This document shows, piece after piece, positions 54,905-63,590 of a stretch of 64,000 bases of DNA. The translations under genes and the position numbers were made by a program. Every line of letters starts with the position of its first letter. Positions within the stretch are counted from its first letter, which is position 1. Location of the stretch: positions 21,959 through 85,958 of the forward strand of contig JAFTEQ010000003.1 in NCBI GenBank assembly GCA_017453565.1, written 5' to 3'. The DNA comes from Bacteroidales bacterium (GTDB lineage: Bacteria > Bacteroidota > Bacteroidia > Bacteroidales > UBA932). A model generated the notes under the pieces. It did no database searches and was not told the origin of the DNA. It saw only the letters and a program-made list of their open reading frames with translations.

Positions 54905-56281
54905 TTAAGCTTTCCGGAAAAGGGCCCGGACGAGGCCGGGGATGTCGGCCACCTTCACCACGCGGATGGAGGCGGGAGGCGTGTCGAACGAACTGAAAGA
55001 GGAGACAAAGATCTGCTTGAAGCCCAGGCGCGCCGCTTCAGCGATGCGCCGGTCGGTTTGGGAGACCGGGCGGATCTCGCCGCTCAGGCCCACTTCGCCC
55101 GTGAAACAGACGTCGGACGGAAGGGCATAGTCGAAGTTTGACGAGAGTACGGCGCACACCACGGCCAGGTCGCAGGCGGGGTCGCCCACCTTGAGGCCGC
55201 CGGCCATGTTGAGGAACACGTCCTTGGCGTTCAGGTGGAAGCCGGCCCGCTTCTCGAGCACCGCCAGCAGCATATTGAGGCGCCGGGTATCGAAGCCCGT
55301 GGCCGAGCGCTGGGCCGTACCGTAGGCCGCCGAACTCACCAGGGCCTGCACCTCGAACAGCAGGGGGCGCGTGCCGTCGAGGGTCACGCTCACCGCCGTG
55401 CCGCTGAGGCCCTGCTCGTGCATGGGGATGAGCATCTCGGACGGATTGGCTACCTCGCGGAGGCCTGTGCCCGTCATCTCGAACACCGCCAGTTCGGAAG
55501 TGGAACCGAAGCGGTTCTTGATGCTCCGGAGCACCCGGTAGGCTCCGCGGGTCTCGCCCTCGAACTGCAGCACCACGTCAACGATGTGCTCCAGGATTTT
55601 GGGTCCGGCAATGAAGCCGTCCTTGGTGATGTGCCCGATGAGGATGACCGGCACGCCGCTCTCCTTGGCAAAACGCAGCAGCTGGGCCGCCACTTCCTTG
55701 ATCTGAGAGACCGAACCCGCCGTGCTGTCGACGGCGTCGGTGAACATGGTCTGCACCGAATCCACGATCATCAGGTCGGGATGCATCTGCTCCGCTTCGG
55801 GGAGGATGGCCTCCAGCCGCGTTTCGCAGAAGACGACGCAGTCCTCTCCGCTGCCGCCCAGCCGGTCGGCGCGCATCTTCACCTGCCGTTCGCTCTCCTC
55901 GCCCGTCACATACAGGGTCTTGAGGCCCTGCGCGTGCAGGGGGATCTGAAGCGAAAGGGTCGATTTCCCAATGCCTGGCTCGCCGCCGATGAGCACCAGC
56001 GATCCCGGCACGAGCCCGCCGCCCAGGAGGCGGTCCACCTCGGTAAGACCGAGGGAGATACGCGGCTCGCGGCTGCGGTCTATGTCGCGCAGGCGACTCG
56101 GCTTGTGGGCCGATCCGTCACGGCTGCCCCGCCCAGCGCCTCTTCCCGCCGAAGCCTTCGCCTCAACGGGCGCCTCCACCATCGTGTTCCACTCCCCGCA
56201 AGCCGGGCAGCGCCCCATCCATTTGGGGCTTTCATTGCCGCACGAACTGCAATACCACAGCGTTTTCGCTTTCGTCGCCAT
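54905..56281 (-). CDS. radA: DNA repair protein RadA
   Basis: The protein has 458 residues. The N-terminal C4 zinc finger is visible as C11-x2-C14 and a second pair in GRCPACGEW. Walker A is GEPGIGKST, KNRFG (the RadA-specific DNA-interaction motif) is in KNRFGSTSE, and a Lon-like C-terminal domain ends the chain. RadA is a branch-migration helicase in recombination. A TACCTTTG promoter lies 21 bases upstream. It is surrounded by the three phosphoesterase genes. Confidence 0.95.
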   Translation of the reverse strand: MATKAKTLWYCSSCGNESPKWMGRCPACGEWNTMVEAPVEAKASAGRGAGRGSRDGSAHKPSRLRDIDRSREPRISLGLTEVDRLLGGGLVPGSLVLIGGEPGIGKSTLSLQIPLHAQGLKTLYVTGEESERQVKMRADRLGGSGEDCVVFCETRLEAILPEAEQMHPDLMIVDSVQTMFTDAVDSTAGSVSQIKEVAAQLLRFAKESGVPVILIGHITKDGFIAGPKILEHIVDVVLQFEGETRGAYRVLRSIKNRFGSTSELAVFEMTGTGLREVANPSEMLIPMHEQGLSGTAVSVTLDGTRPLLFEVQALVSSAAYGTAQRSATGFDTRRLNMLLAVLEKRAGFHLNAKDVFLNMAGGLKVGDPACDLAVVCAVLSSNFDYALPSDVCFTGEVGLSGEIRPVSQTDRRIAEAARLGFKQIFVSSFSSFDTPPASIRVVKVADIPGLVRALFRKA

Positions 56282-56302
56282 AATTCAATCGTTTCTCAAA
56301 AA

Positions 56303-56310
56303 CAAAGGTA
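56303..56310 (-). promoter_or_regulatory. -7 element TACCTTTG for radA
   Basis: It reads from CAAAGGTA; the divergent element at 56323-56330 is 12 bases away. Confidence 0.6.
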
Positions 56311-56322
56311 ACAATTTTTTAT

Positions 56323-56330
56323 TATCTTTG
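56323..56330 (+). promoter_or_regulatory. -7 element TATCTTTG for phosphoesterase paralog 2
   Basis: It ends 4 bases before the ATG at 56335, so the message is predicted to be leaderless. Confidence 0.6.
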
Positions 56331-56334
56331 AATC

Positions 56335-57504
56335 ATGAAAAAACTAATGACCATCCTCGCAGCGCTTCTGTGCTTTTGGCTGAGCCTTCCCGCTCAGGAG
56401 CTTCCTTCCTATTTTCTGGAAAACAACTACCTGCAGGAACGCCTGCGGCAGGTCCCCAAGGGAAAACACTTCCTCTTCATCACCGACTATCATCAGGAGC
56501 GCAGCACCCACACTTCCACGGCCGTGCTGAGCTATGTGAAGCAGCAACTGGGCATAGACCGGATTGTCTTTGGCGGCGACTGCTACGACGCGGCCCGCAC
56601 TCCGGAAACCGCCGCCGTCAAGCTGGGAAAATACTTCGACTTGCTCTATGGGATCTTTGGCAACGGGCTTATCTGGGTGCAGGGCAATCACGACTGCAAC
56701 TCGCAGGCAATCAAACAATACGGACTCACACCGGAACAGGCCCTGGTGGCCGACTCGCTCTGCTATGCCCTCACCGTAGGCAAATTCACAGACAACCGGC
56801 ACTTTGACGAGCCCATGCTGGAACGCTATCGGAGCAAGCCCGGGCTGAGCCCCACCGACCGGGCGGAGGCCCTGGCCTGGATTAAGATGCACTACTGGCT
56901 CGACGATCCCGCGCTCAAGATCCGTTTCATCGTCTTTGAAACCAATGACCGCGGATACACGTCGCGCCACGCCGTTCGTGGCAGGAATCTCTTCCAGGAG
57001 CAGATACCCTTCCTGGAAGAGGCGCTCAAAACCACGCCCCGCGGCTACACGGCCGTGGTGGCCGGACACCAGATGGGCTCCTATCCGGTAGGAATCCCCT
57101 CAAAATCCTACCACGAATGCATCATCCAGGCCGTAGCCCGTTATCGCGCCGCTACCGGGAACCGGGTGCTGCTCATCGGCGGGCATCAGCATCGCGACGA
57201 CGCCCTTCTCTACCGGAGCGAGGGTGAATCGTTCCTGCAGGAGGAGCATCCGGCAGGCTGTGCGGTGGGCAAGGGAGACGTGCTGGTGGTCTGGACCAAC
57301 CGCGATACCTGGAGAGGCCGTTCCACCGATGCAAAGTGGGCGGGTCGTGAATTCAAAATCTTTCACGCCGACAGCCCGGAAATGAAGAAGGGCACGTGCG
57401 AAGAGATTTGTTTTGACATCGTAACCCTTACGCGCAAGGGGGTTGTCTTTACCCGCATCGGAGCCGGAGCCGCCCCGGAGCGGACCTTCATCTGGAAAAA
57501 GTAA
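56335..57504 (+). CDS. Exported metallophosphoesterase, paralog 2
   Basis: The protein has 389 residues with a signal peptide ending near LSLPAQ. It has the same ordered metal motifs as its paralogs: FITDYHQER, FGGDCYDA, QGNHDCNSQ, AGHQMGSY and IGGHQHRDDA. It is very close to paralog 3 even at DNA level in the first ~250 bases, pointing to a fairly recent tandem duplication; the C-terminal halves also align. The substrate is unknown. It is divergent from radA. Confidence 0.8.
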   Translation: MKKLMTILAALLCFWLSLPAQELPSYFLENNYLQERLRQVPKGKHFLFITDYHQERSTHTSTAVLSYVKQQLGIDRIVFGGDCYDAARTPETAAVKLGKYFDLLYGIFGNGLIWVQGNHDCNSQAIKQYGLTPEQALVADSLCYALTVGKFTDNRHFDEPMLERYRSKPGLSPTDRAEALAWIKMHYWLDDPALKIRFIVFETNDRGYTSRHAVRGRNLFQEQIPFLEEALKTTPRGYTAVVAGHQMGSYPVGIPSKSYHECIIQAVARYRAATGNRVLLIGGHQHRDDALLYRSEGESFLQEEHPAGCAVGKGDVLVVWTNRDTWRGRSTDAKWAGREFKIFHADSPEMKKGTCEEICFDIVTLTRKGVVFTRIGAGAAPERTFIWKK

Positions 57505-57519
57505 AAAATGATGAATAAT

Positions 57520-58680
57520 ATGAAAAGAATAATGACCATCCTGGCGGCGGCGCTGAGCCTGACCCTTGCCCTGGGCGCACAGGAGATTCCCGCCTATTTC
57601 CTCGAAAACAATTACCTGCAGGAACGCCTGCGGCAGGTTCCCAAGGGGAAACACTTCCTCTTCATCACCGACTATCACCAGGAGCGCAGTTCCCACACCT
57701 CCACCGCCGTCATGAGCTATGTCAAAAAACAGATGGGCATAGACCGGGTGGTGTTCGGCGGCGACTGCTTTGACTGGGCGCCCGACAAGGCCGCGGCCGC
57801 ACAGAAACTTGGGCGCTATTTCGACGAACTGTACGCCGCGTTCGGCGAGGGACTCATCTGGGTCCAGGGGAACCACGACTGCAATTCGTCCGCCGTGAGC
57901 AAGTACAAGATTCCGGAAGACGTGGCTCTGATCCCGGACGTGCAGTGCTACGACCTCACCATAGGCCATTTCAAAAGTGAAAGGACCTATGACGAGGATA
58001 TGCTGGCGCGCTACCGGGACAAGGCCGATCTGAGCGATGACGAGCGGGCTGGGGCCCTGGCCTGGATCAAGATGCACTACTGGGTGGACGATCCCGCGCT
58101 CAAGATCCGTTTCATCGTCATTGAAACCGATGACCGCGGAGTCACCGCCCGGCACATCATCCGCGGCCGGGAACTTGTCCTCGAGCAGATGCCTTTCCTG
58201 GAGAAGGCGCTGGAAACGGCCCCCAAGGGTTATACGCCCATCGTCTTTTCCCACCAGCTGGGCAACAACAAGCAGGGTCTTCTGAAAACGTCCGCACACA
58301 CGCCCGTCATCAACACGGTGGCCAAGTTCCGGGCCAAGACGGGGCGCAGGGCCTTCCTGGTGAGCGGACACTGCCACGTAGACGAGGCGATGCTGATCCA
58401 CAGCGGCGAAAACATCTGGGACGTGCAGGAGTGCGTTGCCGGCGGGAAAATCGGAAAGGACGGCGTGCTGCTCGTCTGGTGCAACCGCGATGCCTACAAG
58501 GCGGGAAGCACACGCTATGCGGCCGGCGGACCCGGCGTCCTCCTGAAGCAGTCCCTCAATCCGCGCGCCAAACTGGGAACGCCCACCGAAGTGAGCTTCG
58601 ACATCGTGACCCTCACGCGCAAGGGCGTCGTCTTCACCCGCATCGGCGCCGGCGAACCCCAGCGCATCTTCACCTGGTAG
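57520..58680 (+). CDS. Exported metallophosphoesterase, paralog 3
   Basis: The protein has 386 residues with a signal peptide ending near LALGAQ. The metal motifs are FITDYHQER, FGGDCFDW, QGNHDCNSS, FSHQLGNN and VSGHCHVDEA. The start at 57520 matches the MKR/MKK start of the other two copies; an ATG at 57508 is possible. It follows paralog 2 by 15 bases, so the two are probably co-transcribed. The signal peptide and the FGGDCFDWAP block match paralog 1 better, suggesting mosaic ancestry. Confidence 0.8.
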   Translation: MKRIMTILAAALSLTLALGAQEIPAYFLENNYLQERLRQVPKGKHFLFITDYHQERSSHTSTAVMSYVKKQMGIDRVVFGGDCFDWAPDKAAAAQKLGRYFDELYAAFGEGLIWVQGNHDCNSSAVSKYKIPEDVALIPDVQCYDLTIGHFKSERTYDEDMLARYRDKADLSDDERAGALAWIKMHYWVDDPALKIRFIVIETDDRGVTARHIIRGRELVLEQMPFLEKALETAPKGYTPIVFSHQLGNNKQGLLKTSAHTPVINTVAKFRAKTGRRAFLVSGHCHVDEAMLIHSGENIWDVQECVAGGKIGKDGVLLVWCNRDAYKAGSTRYAAGGPGVLLKQSLNPRAKLGTPTEVSFDIVTLTRKGVVFTRIGAGEPQRIFTW

Positions 58681-58695
58681 TTTTACCGCTGGACG

Positions 58696-59430
58696 CTAAA
58701 TAGTTGAATTAGAACCTCTCTCCAGATATACCGCCGTGGCTGCAACAAGCGCGGCGGTTTCTGTGCGCAGGCGCGATGCGCCCAGGTGCACGGGCCGGAA
58801 GCCGGCGGCGCGGGCGGCACGGGCCTCTTCGGGTGAAAAATCGCCCTCGGGGCCGATGAGGATGGTGACGGTGTGCTCGTCGCTGCCGCGCAGAAGTTCG
58901 GTAATCGAGCGCCGTGGCTCGCCTTCGTCGAAGCAGCAGGCAATGAGTTTGAGTCCTTCCGCACTGCGCTGCGCGTCAATGAAATCCATAACAGAAACGG
59001 GGGCGGCCAGTTCGGGCACCCGTGCCTTGAGCGACTGTTTGGTGGCCGAACGGAGGATCCGCTCCAGCCGTTCGGGCTTGAGGACGCGCCGTTCCGACCG
59101 TTCCCCGAACACGGGCGAGAGCTGGTCGAGCCCCACTTCGGTGGCCTTCTCGGCCATCCATTCGTAGCGGTCCATATTTTTGGTGGGGCAGACCGCCAGG
59201 TTGAGGTGGTAGGGATGGTCGTGCCAACGGGGGATGCGCTCTTCAATGCGGGCCAGCGCTTCTTTGGGCGAAGCCTCCACCAGGGTGCAGCGCAGCAGCG
59301 TTCCCGCGCCGTCGATCAGATGCAACTCGTCGCCCTCGCGGTGCCGGAGCACGCGCACGCAGTGGGCTGATTCCTCGGCATCCAGCCGGCAGAGCCCGCC
59401 TTCAACTTCCTGTGCGAAAAAGAGTTCCAT
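58696..59430 (-). CDS. rsmE: 16S rRNA (uracil-1498-N3)-methyltransferase
   Basis: The protein has 244 residues. An N-terminal PUA-like domain (SAHCVRVLRHREGDELHLID) is followed by the SPOUT knot with ILIGPEGDFSPEEA and LGASRLRTETAALVA, where SAM binds. RsmE modifies U1498 in the decoding centre of 16S rRNA. It lies 3 bases downstream of tsaC in the same direction and converges with the third phosphoesterase. Confidence 0.92.
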   Translation of the reverse strand: MELFFAQEVEGGLCRLDAEESAHCVRVLRHREGDELHLIDGAGTLLRCTLVEASPKEALARIEERIPRWHDHPYHLNLAVCPTKNMDRYEWMAEKATEVGLDQLSPVFGERSERRVLKPERLERILRSATKQSLKARVPELAAPVSVMDFIDAQRSAEGLKLIACCFDEGEPRRSITELLRGSDEHTVTILIGPEGDFSPEEARAARAAGFRPVHLGASRLRTETAALVAATAVYLERGSNSTI

Positions 59431-59433
59431 TCC

Positions 59434-60006
59434 CTATTTGCGGATGATTTCCACTTCGCCGTCCAGTCCCAGGCGAATAATCTGCGAGGCCTTGCCCGTG
59501 GCGCCCTGGTCGAAACGGGGCGGCACAACATAGTCGACCGCCGAACGGATGGCTTCCGGAATCTCGGAGAAGCGCGCCGGTGTGGGTTCGCCCGAAATGT
59601 TGGCCGAGGTGGACACCAGGGGCCTGCGCAGGCGCCGGACAAGGTCGAGGCAGAAGCCGCCCAGCGGAATGCGGATGCCCACCGAGCCGTCTTCGGCCAC
59701 GACGTTGGGGGCCAGATACTGGGCGCCCGGGTAGATGATGGTCATGGGCGCGTCGTTCACCTCCACCAGGTCGATGGCCATCTGCGGGATGACCTTCACG
59801 TAGCGGGCCACCATATCGAGGTCGGCCGCCAGCAGCACCAGCGACTTGGCCTCGCTGCGCCGTTTGATGGCAAACACCCGCGCCACGGCCTCCTCGTTGG
59901 TGGCGTCGCAGCCCAGGCCCCAGACCGTGTCGGTGGGGTAGAGGATGACGCCGCCCCCGCGGAGCGCCTCGGTCGCCTCAGCGCATATAATTGTCGGATC
60001 GGTCAT
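59434..60006 (-). CDS. tsaC: Threonylcarbamoyl-AMP synthase (TsaC/Sua5 family)
   Basis: The protein has 190 residues. The YrdC fold signature is YPTDTVWGLGCDA, the ATP/bicarbonate block is FAIKRRSEAKSL, and STSANISGEP closes the domain; there is no C-terminal Sua5 domain. It makes threonylcarbamoyl-AMP for the t6A modification, in which TsaE (16.3 kb) also takes part. The start at 60006 (MTDPTII) is preferred over 60033; it overlaps the rhomboid gene by 29 bases. Confidence 0.92.
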   Translation of the reverse strand: MTDPTIICAEATEALRGGGVILYPTDTVWGLGCDATNEEAVARVFAIKRRSEAKSLVLLAADLDMVARYVKVIPQMAIDLVEVNDAPMTIIYPGAQYLAPNVVAEDGSVGIRIPLGGFCLDLVRRLRRPLVSTSANISGEPTPARFSEIPEAIRSAVDYVVPPRFDQGATGKASQIIRLGLDGEVEIIRK

Positions 60007-60628
60007 TGCGTCGATAGAGGTCTTCACGGTCAAAAAGGGTTCCCCGCCAGCGCCAGTAACGGATGAGCAGGAAGCCGAACAGCGCTCCGCCCAGATGGGC
60101 GAAATGGGCGATGCCCGCGCCCGTTCCGGTCACGCCGGTGAGCAGTTCGATCCCAATGAATATGAGCACCATCGTGCGCGCCTTGAGCGTCACGGGCGGG
60201 AAAAGCAGGGTGAGCCGGGAATCGGGGAAGAGCATCGCGTAGGCGATGAGCACGCCGTAGATGGCGCCCGACGCCCCCACGGTGGGAACGCCCCGCATAA
60301 GCTGCACCGACTCCACGCCCAGATGGCAGGCGGCTGCGCCGAGCCCGCAGATGAAATAGAGCAGGAGGAACTTGCGTTCCCCGATGATCCTTTCCACCAC
60401 GCATCCGAAGATGTAGAGCGTGTACATATTGAAGAAGAGGTGCCAGAAGCCGCCGTGCATGAAGAGGTGTGTGACGGGCTGCCACCAGCGGAACAGCTCG
60501 GAGGAGGGGTGGAACAGGGCGAAACTGGTAATCATCACGGGTCGGTTGAGCCAGGTGGCCGCAAACACGATGATGTTGATGATGATCAGGTTCTTGGTGA
60601 TCCGGGGTGTATCTTGCAGAAAAGGCAT
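59978..60628 (-). CDS. Rhomboid-family intramembrane serine protease
   Basis: The protein has 216 residues and about six transmembrane helices. The catalytic Ser is in GASGAIYGVL and the His in HFAHLGGALFGFL; the loop HLFMHGGFWHLFFNMYTL matches the family's HxxxN helix. It cleaves membrane proteins within the bilayer; targets are unknown. Its start overlaps the mutL stop and its end overlaps tsaC, so the group is translated as one unit. Confidence 0.92.
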   Translation of the reverse strand: MPFLQDTPRITKNLIIINIIVFAATWLNRPVMITSFALFHPSSELFRWWQPVTHLFMHGGFWHLFFNMYTLYIFGCVVERIIGERKFLLLYFICGLGAAACHLGVESVQLMRGVPTVGASGAIYGVLIAYAMLFPDSRLTLLFPPVTLKARTMVLIFIGIELLTGVTGTGAGIAHFAHLGGALFGFLLIRYWRWRGTLFDREDLYRRNDRSDNYMR

Positions 60629-62442
60629 TACAGTAGTTTTTTCTCAATCTCGTCGGCCCCCACGATGGCGATGATGCGCTTCCCGCCGGCCGTGCGTTCG
60701 GGATTGTCGCTTGCAAAAAGCGTGTCAATGAAGCGGCGGGCCTCCACGGCCGTAGTCGGGGCTTCCGCATTGATGGCACCCAGCGTGGCGAAACGGGCCG
60801 CCAGGGCGCTTTGCATCATCTCGGGCAGGGCGGCATGGTCTTCCGAAAGGATGAGGGCGAGGTCGCTCACCGCCTGCCGAACCTTGCCTTCCTCGCAGGA
60901 ATAGCCTTCCGGGACTCCGTTCACCACCACGGTGTCGGTACCGAAGGGCGTGATGTCGAAGCCCAGGCTCGCGAGGAGTTCCGCGTGCTCTTCGAAAAGG
61001 AGCCGCGTCTGCGTGCCCAGCTGTACCTGCACCGGGAACAGCGCCTTCTGGCTCACGTGTCCGCTGCCCGAGAGGGCGCGCAGGCAGCGGTCGTAGATGA
61101 TGCGCTCCACCGCGCGGCGGAAGTGGATGAGCATGAGGCCCGAGGCCGACGGGGTGACGAGGTATTTCCCTTTTATAGAGAGCACCTGCGTAGAGGGGAG
61201 GGTGCTGTTTTCAAACAGGGCGCCGTAGTCTTCGCGCGGCTCGACGTAGGGGCTGCTCGCTGCCGGACGGGCGGCGGGAGCGGGCTCGGGCCGGTCGAAG
61301 CCGATGTTGGGCGCATCGGTCTGGTCGAAGGGATTGAAAGCGGGATCGACCGGAATGGAAAGCTCTCCCGTCTCCTTGTATTCCTGGAAGTTGCGTCCCA
61401 GTTGCGGGATTTCCACCTGACCGCCGGTCTCGAAGTCGATGGCCGCCCCGAAGGCGTTCCGGCCCAGCACTTCCTTCACGCTGGCGTAGAGCGTCTGGAA
61501 GAGGATGTTGTCGTCTTCGAACTTGACCTCCGTCTTAGTGGGGTGGATGTTCACGTCGACGGCGCGGGGGTCCACCTCCAGATAGATGAAATAGGAGGGG
61601 GTGGTCCCCTCGGGGATGAGTTCGTCGTAGGCCTTCATGACGGCCTTGTGCAGATAGGGGCTGCGGAAATAGCGTCCGTTCACGAAGAAATACTGGTTAC
61701 CCAGGGTCTTGCGGGCGGTGTCGGGCCGGCCCACGAAGCCCTCGATGCGGGCGAGGGAGGTCTCGGTGCTGAGGTCTACGATGTCGCCCACCACGCCCGT
61801 GCCCAGCAGGTCGAGGATGCGGAATTTGAGCGATTTCGCCTTTTTGAGCAGGAAGAGGTCGCGTCCGTTCGCATTCAGGCTGAAGGCGATTTCGGGGCGG
61901 GTGAGCGCCACGCGGGTGAACTCTTCCACAATGTGTTTGAGCTCCACCGAGTCCGATTTTAGGAATTTGCGGCGGGCGGGGATGTTGTAGAAGAGGTTGC
62001 GTACGCTGAAACTCGATCCCACCGGACCGGCGGCCGAGGCGGTTTTGGCGCTGCCGGAGCCGTCGATGCGCACTTCCGTGGCAGTCTCGTCGCCGGGACG
62101 GCGGGTGCGCAGCGTCACTTCCGCCACCGAGGCGATGCTGGCGAGGGCCTCCCCGCGGAAACCGTAGGTGAGCACTTCGCTCAGGTCTTCGGCCGAGGCG
62201 ATCTTGGAGGTGGCGTGCCGCTCGAAACAGAGCACGGCGTCGGCGGGCGACATGCCGCAGCCGTCGTCGATCACGCGGATGAGGGTGCGGCCCGCATCGG
62301 TCACCACCACGTTCACCTGCGTGGCGCCGGCATCGATGGCGTTCTCCATGAGTTCCTTCACCACGGACGCGGGGCGCTGGACCACCTCGCCCGCAGCGAT
62401 CATGTTGGCGATGTTCGCCGGGAGGACGTGCAGGGTACCCAT
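60628..62442 (-). CDS. mutL: DNA mismatch repair protein MutL
   Basis: The protein has 604 residues. The N-terminal GHKL ATPase motifs are clear: ELMENAIDAGATQV, DDGCGM, TYGFRGEALASIA. The C-terminal dimerisation domain begins near 420. In MutL proteins with nicking activity, a DQHA-type metal motif occurs there; the matching place here reads LIHFRRAVERIIYDR, so the Asp and His ligands appear lost. It works with MutS in mismatch repair. It overlaps rhomboid by 1 base and lies 1 base after the small membrane gene. Confidence 0.93.
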   Translation of the reverse strand: MGTLHVLPANIANMIAAGEVVQRPASVVKELMENAIDAGATQVNVVVTDAGRTLIRVIDDGCGMSPADAVLCFERHATSKIASAEDLSEVLTYGFRGEALASIASVAEVTLRTRRPGDETATEVRIDGSGSAKTASAAGPVGSSFSVRNLFYNIPARRKFLKSDSVELKHIVEEFTRVALTRPEIAFSLNANGRDLFLLKKAKSLKFRILDLLGTGVVGDIVDLSTETSLARIEGFVGRPDTARKTLGNQYFFVNGRYFRSPYLHKAVMKAYDELIPEGTTPSYFIYLEVDPRAVDVNIHPTKTEVKFEDDNILFQTLYASVKEVLGRNAFGAAIDFETGGQVEIPQLGRNFQEYKETGELSIPVDPAFNPFDQTDAPNIGFDRPEPAPAARPAASSPYVEPREDYGALFENSTLPSTQVLSIKGKYLVTPSASGLMLIHFRRAVERIIYDRCLRALSGSGHVSQKALFPVQVQLGTQTRLLFEEHAELLASLGFDITPFGTDTVVVNGVPEGYSCEEGKVRQAVSDLALILSEDHAALPEMMQSALAARFATLGAINAEAPTTAVEARRFIDTLFASDNPERTAGGKRIIAIVGADEIEKKLL

Positions 62443-62443
62443 C

Positions 62444-62743
62444 TTACAGCAGTGCGTAGAATTTGGCGATGAACCAGAGAACGGCGAAGATGAGCAGCAT
62501 GGTCACGATGCCTATGACGGTCTGGATCTTCTTGTTGTGGCCGCGTACGCGCTGGTAGTTGCCGTCGCGGAACGAGCCCTTGATATAAGATCCGGGCACG
62601 TAGGTGCCTTCCGGGCTTTTGCCGCCCGTGCCGTCCACCGCGCCGAACCTGCGCCGGCGCTCGTCGTCTTCCTTATTATAATAAATCGGCTTGTAGTCGA
62701 AAACCTTGTGCTCGTTGTCGCCGAAGAAATTGAAGAGTCCCAT
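62444..62743 (-). CDS. Small C-terminally anchored membrane protein
   Basis: The protein has 99 residues. It starts [20 protein letters not shown] and has a basic stretch (DDERRRRFG), followed by a flexible Gly-rich middle and one C-terminal transmembrane helix (~77-97). Similar small proteins occur beside mutL in Bacteroidales, without a known role. It is the first gene of the unit leading to mutL, rhomboid, tsaC and rsmE, and its promoter is TACTTTTG 16 bases upstream. Confidence 0.75.
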   Translation of the reverse strand: MGLFNFFGDNEHKVFDYKPIYYNKEDDERRRRFGAVDGTGGKSPEGTYVPGSYIKGSFRDGNYQRVRGHNKKIQTVIGIVTMLLIFAVLWFIAKFYALL

Positions 62744-62759
62744 CTTTATTGACTTTGCG

Positions 62760-62767
62760 CAAAAGTA
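62760..62767 (-). promoter_or_regulatory. -7 element TACTTTTG for the mutL unit
   Basis: It reads from CAAAAGTA; this is the only promoter candidate for the five-gene minus-strand run. Confidence 0.6.
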
Positions 62768-62788
62768 GCGAATTTCCTCCGCTTTTCC

Positions 62789-62796
62789 TATCTTTG
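62789..62796 (+). promoter_or_regulatory. -7 element TATCTTTG for ispF
   Basis: It ends 6 bases before the ispF ATG; the message is predicted to be leaderless. Confidence 0.65.
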
Positions 62797-62802
62797 CAGG
62801 CG

Positions 62803-63279
62803 ATGGACTTCAGGATTGGACAAGGATTCGACGTGCACGCCCTTCGGGCGGGCCTTCCCATGCGTCTCTGCGGCGTGTCGGTGGAAAGTCCCGTGGGCTT
62901 CGTGGCCCACTCCGACGGCGACGTGGCCATCCACGCCCTGTGCGACGCCCTGCTGGGCGCACTGGCCCTGGGGGACATCGGCCATCATTTCCCTGATACC
63001 GACCCGCAGTGGAAGGGGGTGGACAGCCGTCGGCTGCTTGCCGCGGTGGTGCGGATGGTGCGCGATGCCGGCTGGCGCGTGGGCAACGTCGACGTGACCA
63101 TCGCCCTCCAGGCCCCCAAGATCGGCCCCTACGTGCCGCAGATGCGCGCCGAACTGGCTTCCGTGCTGGAAGTGGAGCCGGATCGGGTGAGCGTGAAGGC
63201 CACCACCACGGAGAAGTTGGGCTTCACCGGCCGGGGTGAGGGCTGCGCGGTCTGGGCCATGGCGCTGGTGCAGCGCTGA
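62803..63279 (+). CDS. ispF: 2-C-methyl-D-erythritol 2,4-cyclodiphosphate synthase
   Basis: The protein has 158 residues, the usual size. Zinc and substrate residues lie in GQGFDVHAL (6-14), [17 protein letters not shown] (near 38-54) and [23 protein letters not shown] is the closing signature. It performs the ring-forming step of the MEP pathway; ispE is at 30.7 kb. The start at 62803 is set by the promoter just upstream; a longer frame would begin before it. Confidence 0.95.
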   Translation: MDFRIGQGFDVHALRAGLPMRLCGVSVESPVGFVAHSDGDVAIHALCDALLGALALGDIGHHFPDTDPQWKGVDSRRLLAAVVRMVRDAGWRVGNVDVTIALQAPKIGPYVPQMRAELASVLEVEPDRVSVKATTTEKLGFTGRGEGCAVWAMALVQR

Positions 63280-63331
63280 ACGCTTTTTTGCGTTGACTGT
63301 AAATTATTTTTGCAATTTCCCAAAAGAGTTG

Positions 63332-63339
63332 TACATTTG
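63332..63339 (+). promoter_or_regulatory. -7 element TACATTTG for the tRNA pair
   Basis: It lies 32 bases before tRNA-Gln. A second possible element, TATTTTTG, lies at 63305-63312. Confidence 0.5.
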
Positions 63340-63371
63340 CAGTCCCGTTTTCGCGGGCTTGAAATAAGTAT

Positions 63372-63442
63372 TGAGATATGGTGTAATGGTAGCACTACAG
63401 ATTCTGGCTCTGTCAGTGAGGGTTCGAATCCTTCTATCTCAA
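63372..63442 (+). tRNA. tRNA-Gln (anticodon CTG)
   Basis: The acceptor TGAGATA (63372-63378) pairs with TATCTCA (63435-63441), with discriminator A at 63442. The anticodon stem is ACAGA/TCTGT with loop TTCTGGC, and the T-loop is TTCGAAT. CCA is not encoded. Confidence 0.95.
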
Positions 63443-63451
63443 CAAACTTTC

Positions 63452-63528
63452 GGCGAGGTAGCTCAGCTGGTTAGAGCGTCGGATTCATAATCCGGAGGTC
63501 GTGGGATCGTGACCCACTCTCGCTACCA
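63452..63528 (+). tRNA. tRNA-Met (anticodon CAT), elongator-like, CCA encoded
   Basis: The acceptor GGCGAGG (63452-63458) pairs with TCTCGCT with two G-T wobbles; discriminator A and CCA follow (63525-63528). The anticodon stem is TCGGA/TCCGG with loop TTCATAA. The T-loop is ATCGTGA rather than TTCGANN, so the usual T54-A58 pair is swapped to A54-T58. A tRNA-Ile with lysidine cannot be fully excluded. It starts 9 bases after tRNA-Gln. Confidence 0.9.
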
Positions 63529-63560
63529 AACCGAAACAATCGTAATACCCTACTATATCG

Positions 63561-63590
63561 CCCGGCGCACTTCGATGCGGCGGTTTTTTT
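63561..63590 (+). terminator. Terminator after the tRNA pair
   Basis: CCGGCGCA (63562-63569) pairs with TGCGGCGG (63576-63583) around CTTCGA, with one G-G mismatch, then a T-run. It overlaps the metK stop codon. Confidence 0.65.

Noticed and set aside
63343-63357. Small hairpin CCCG-TTTTCG-CGGG before tRNA-Gln as a terminator
   Set aside because: The stem is short and no T-run follows; it probably lies in the tRNA leader.
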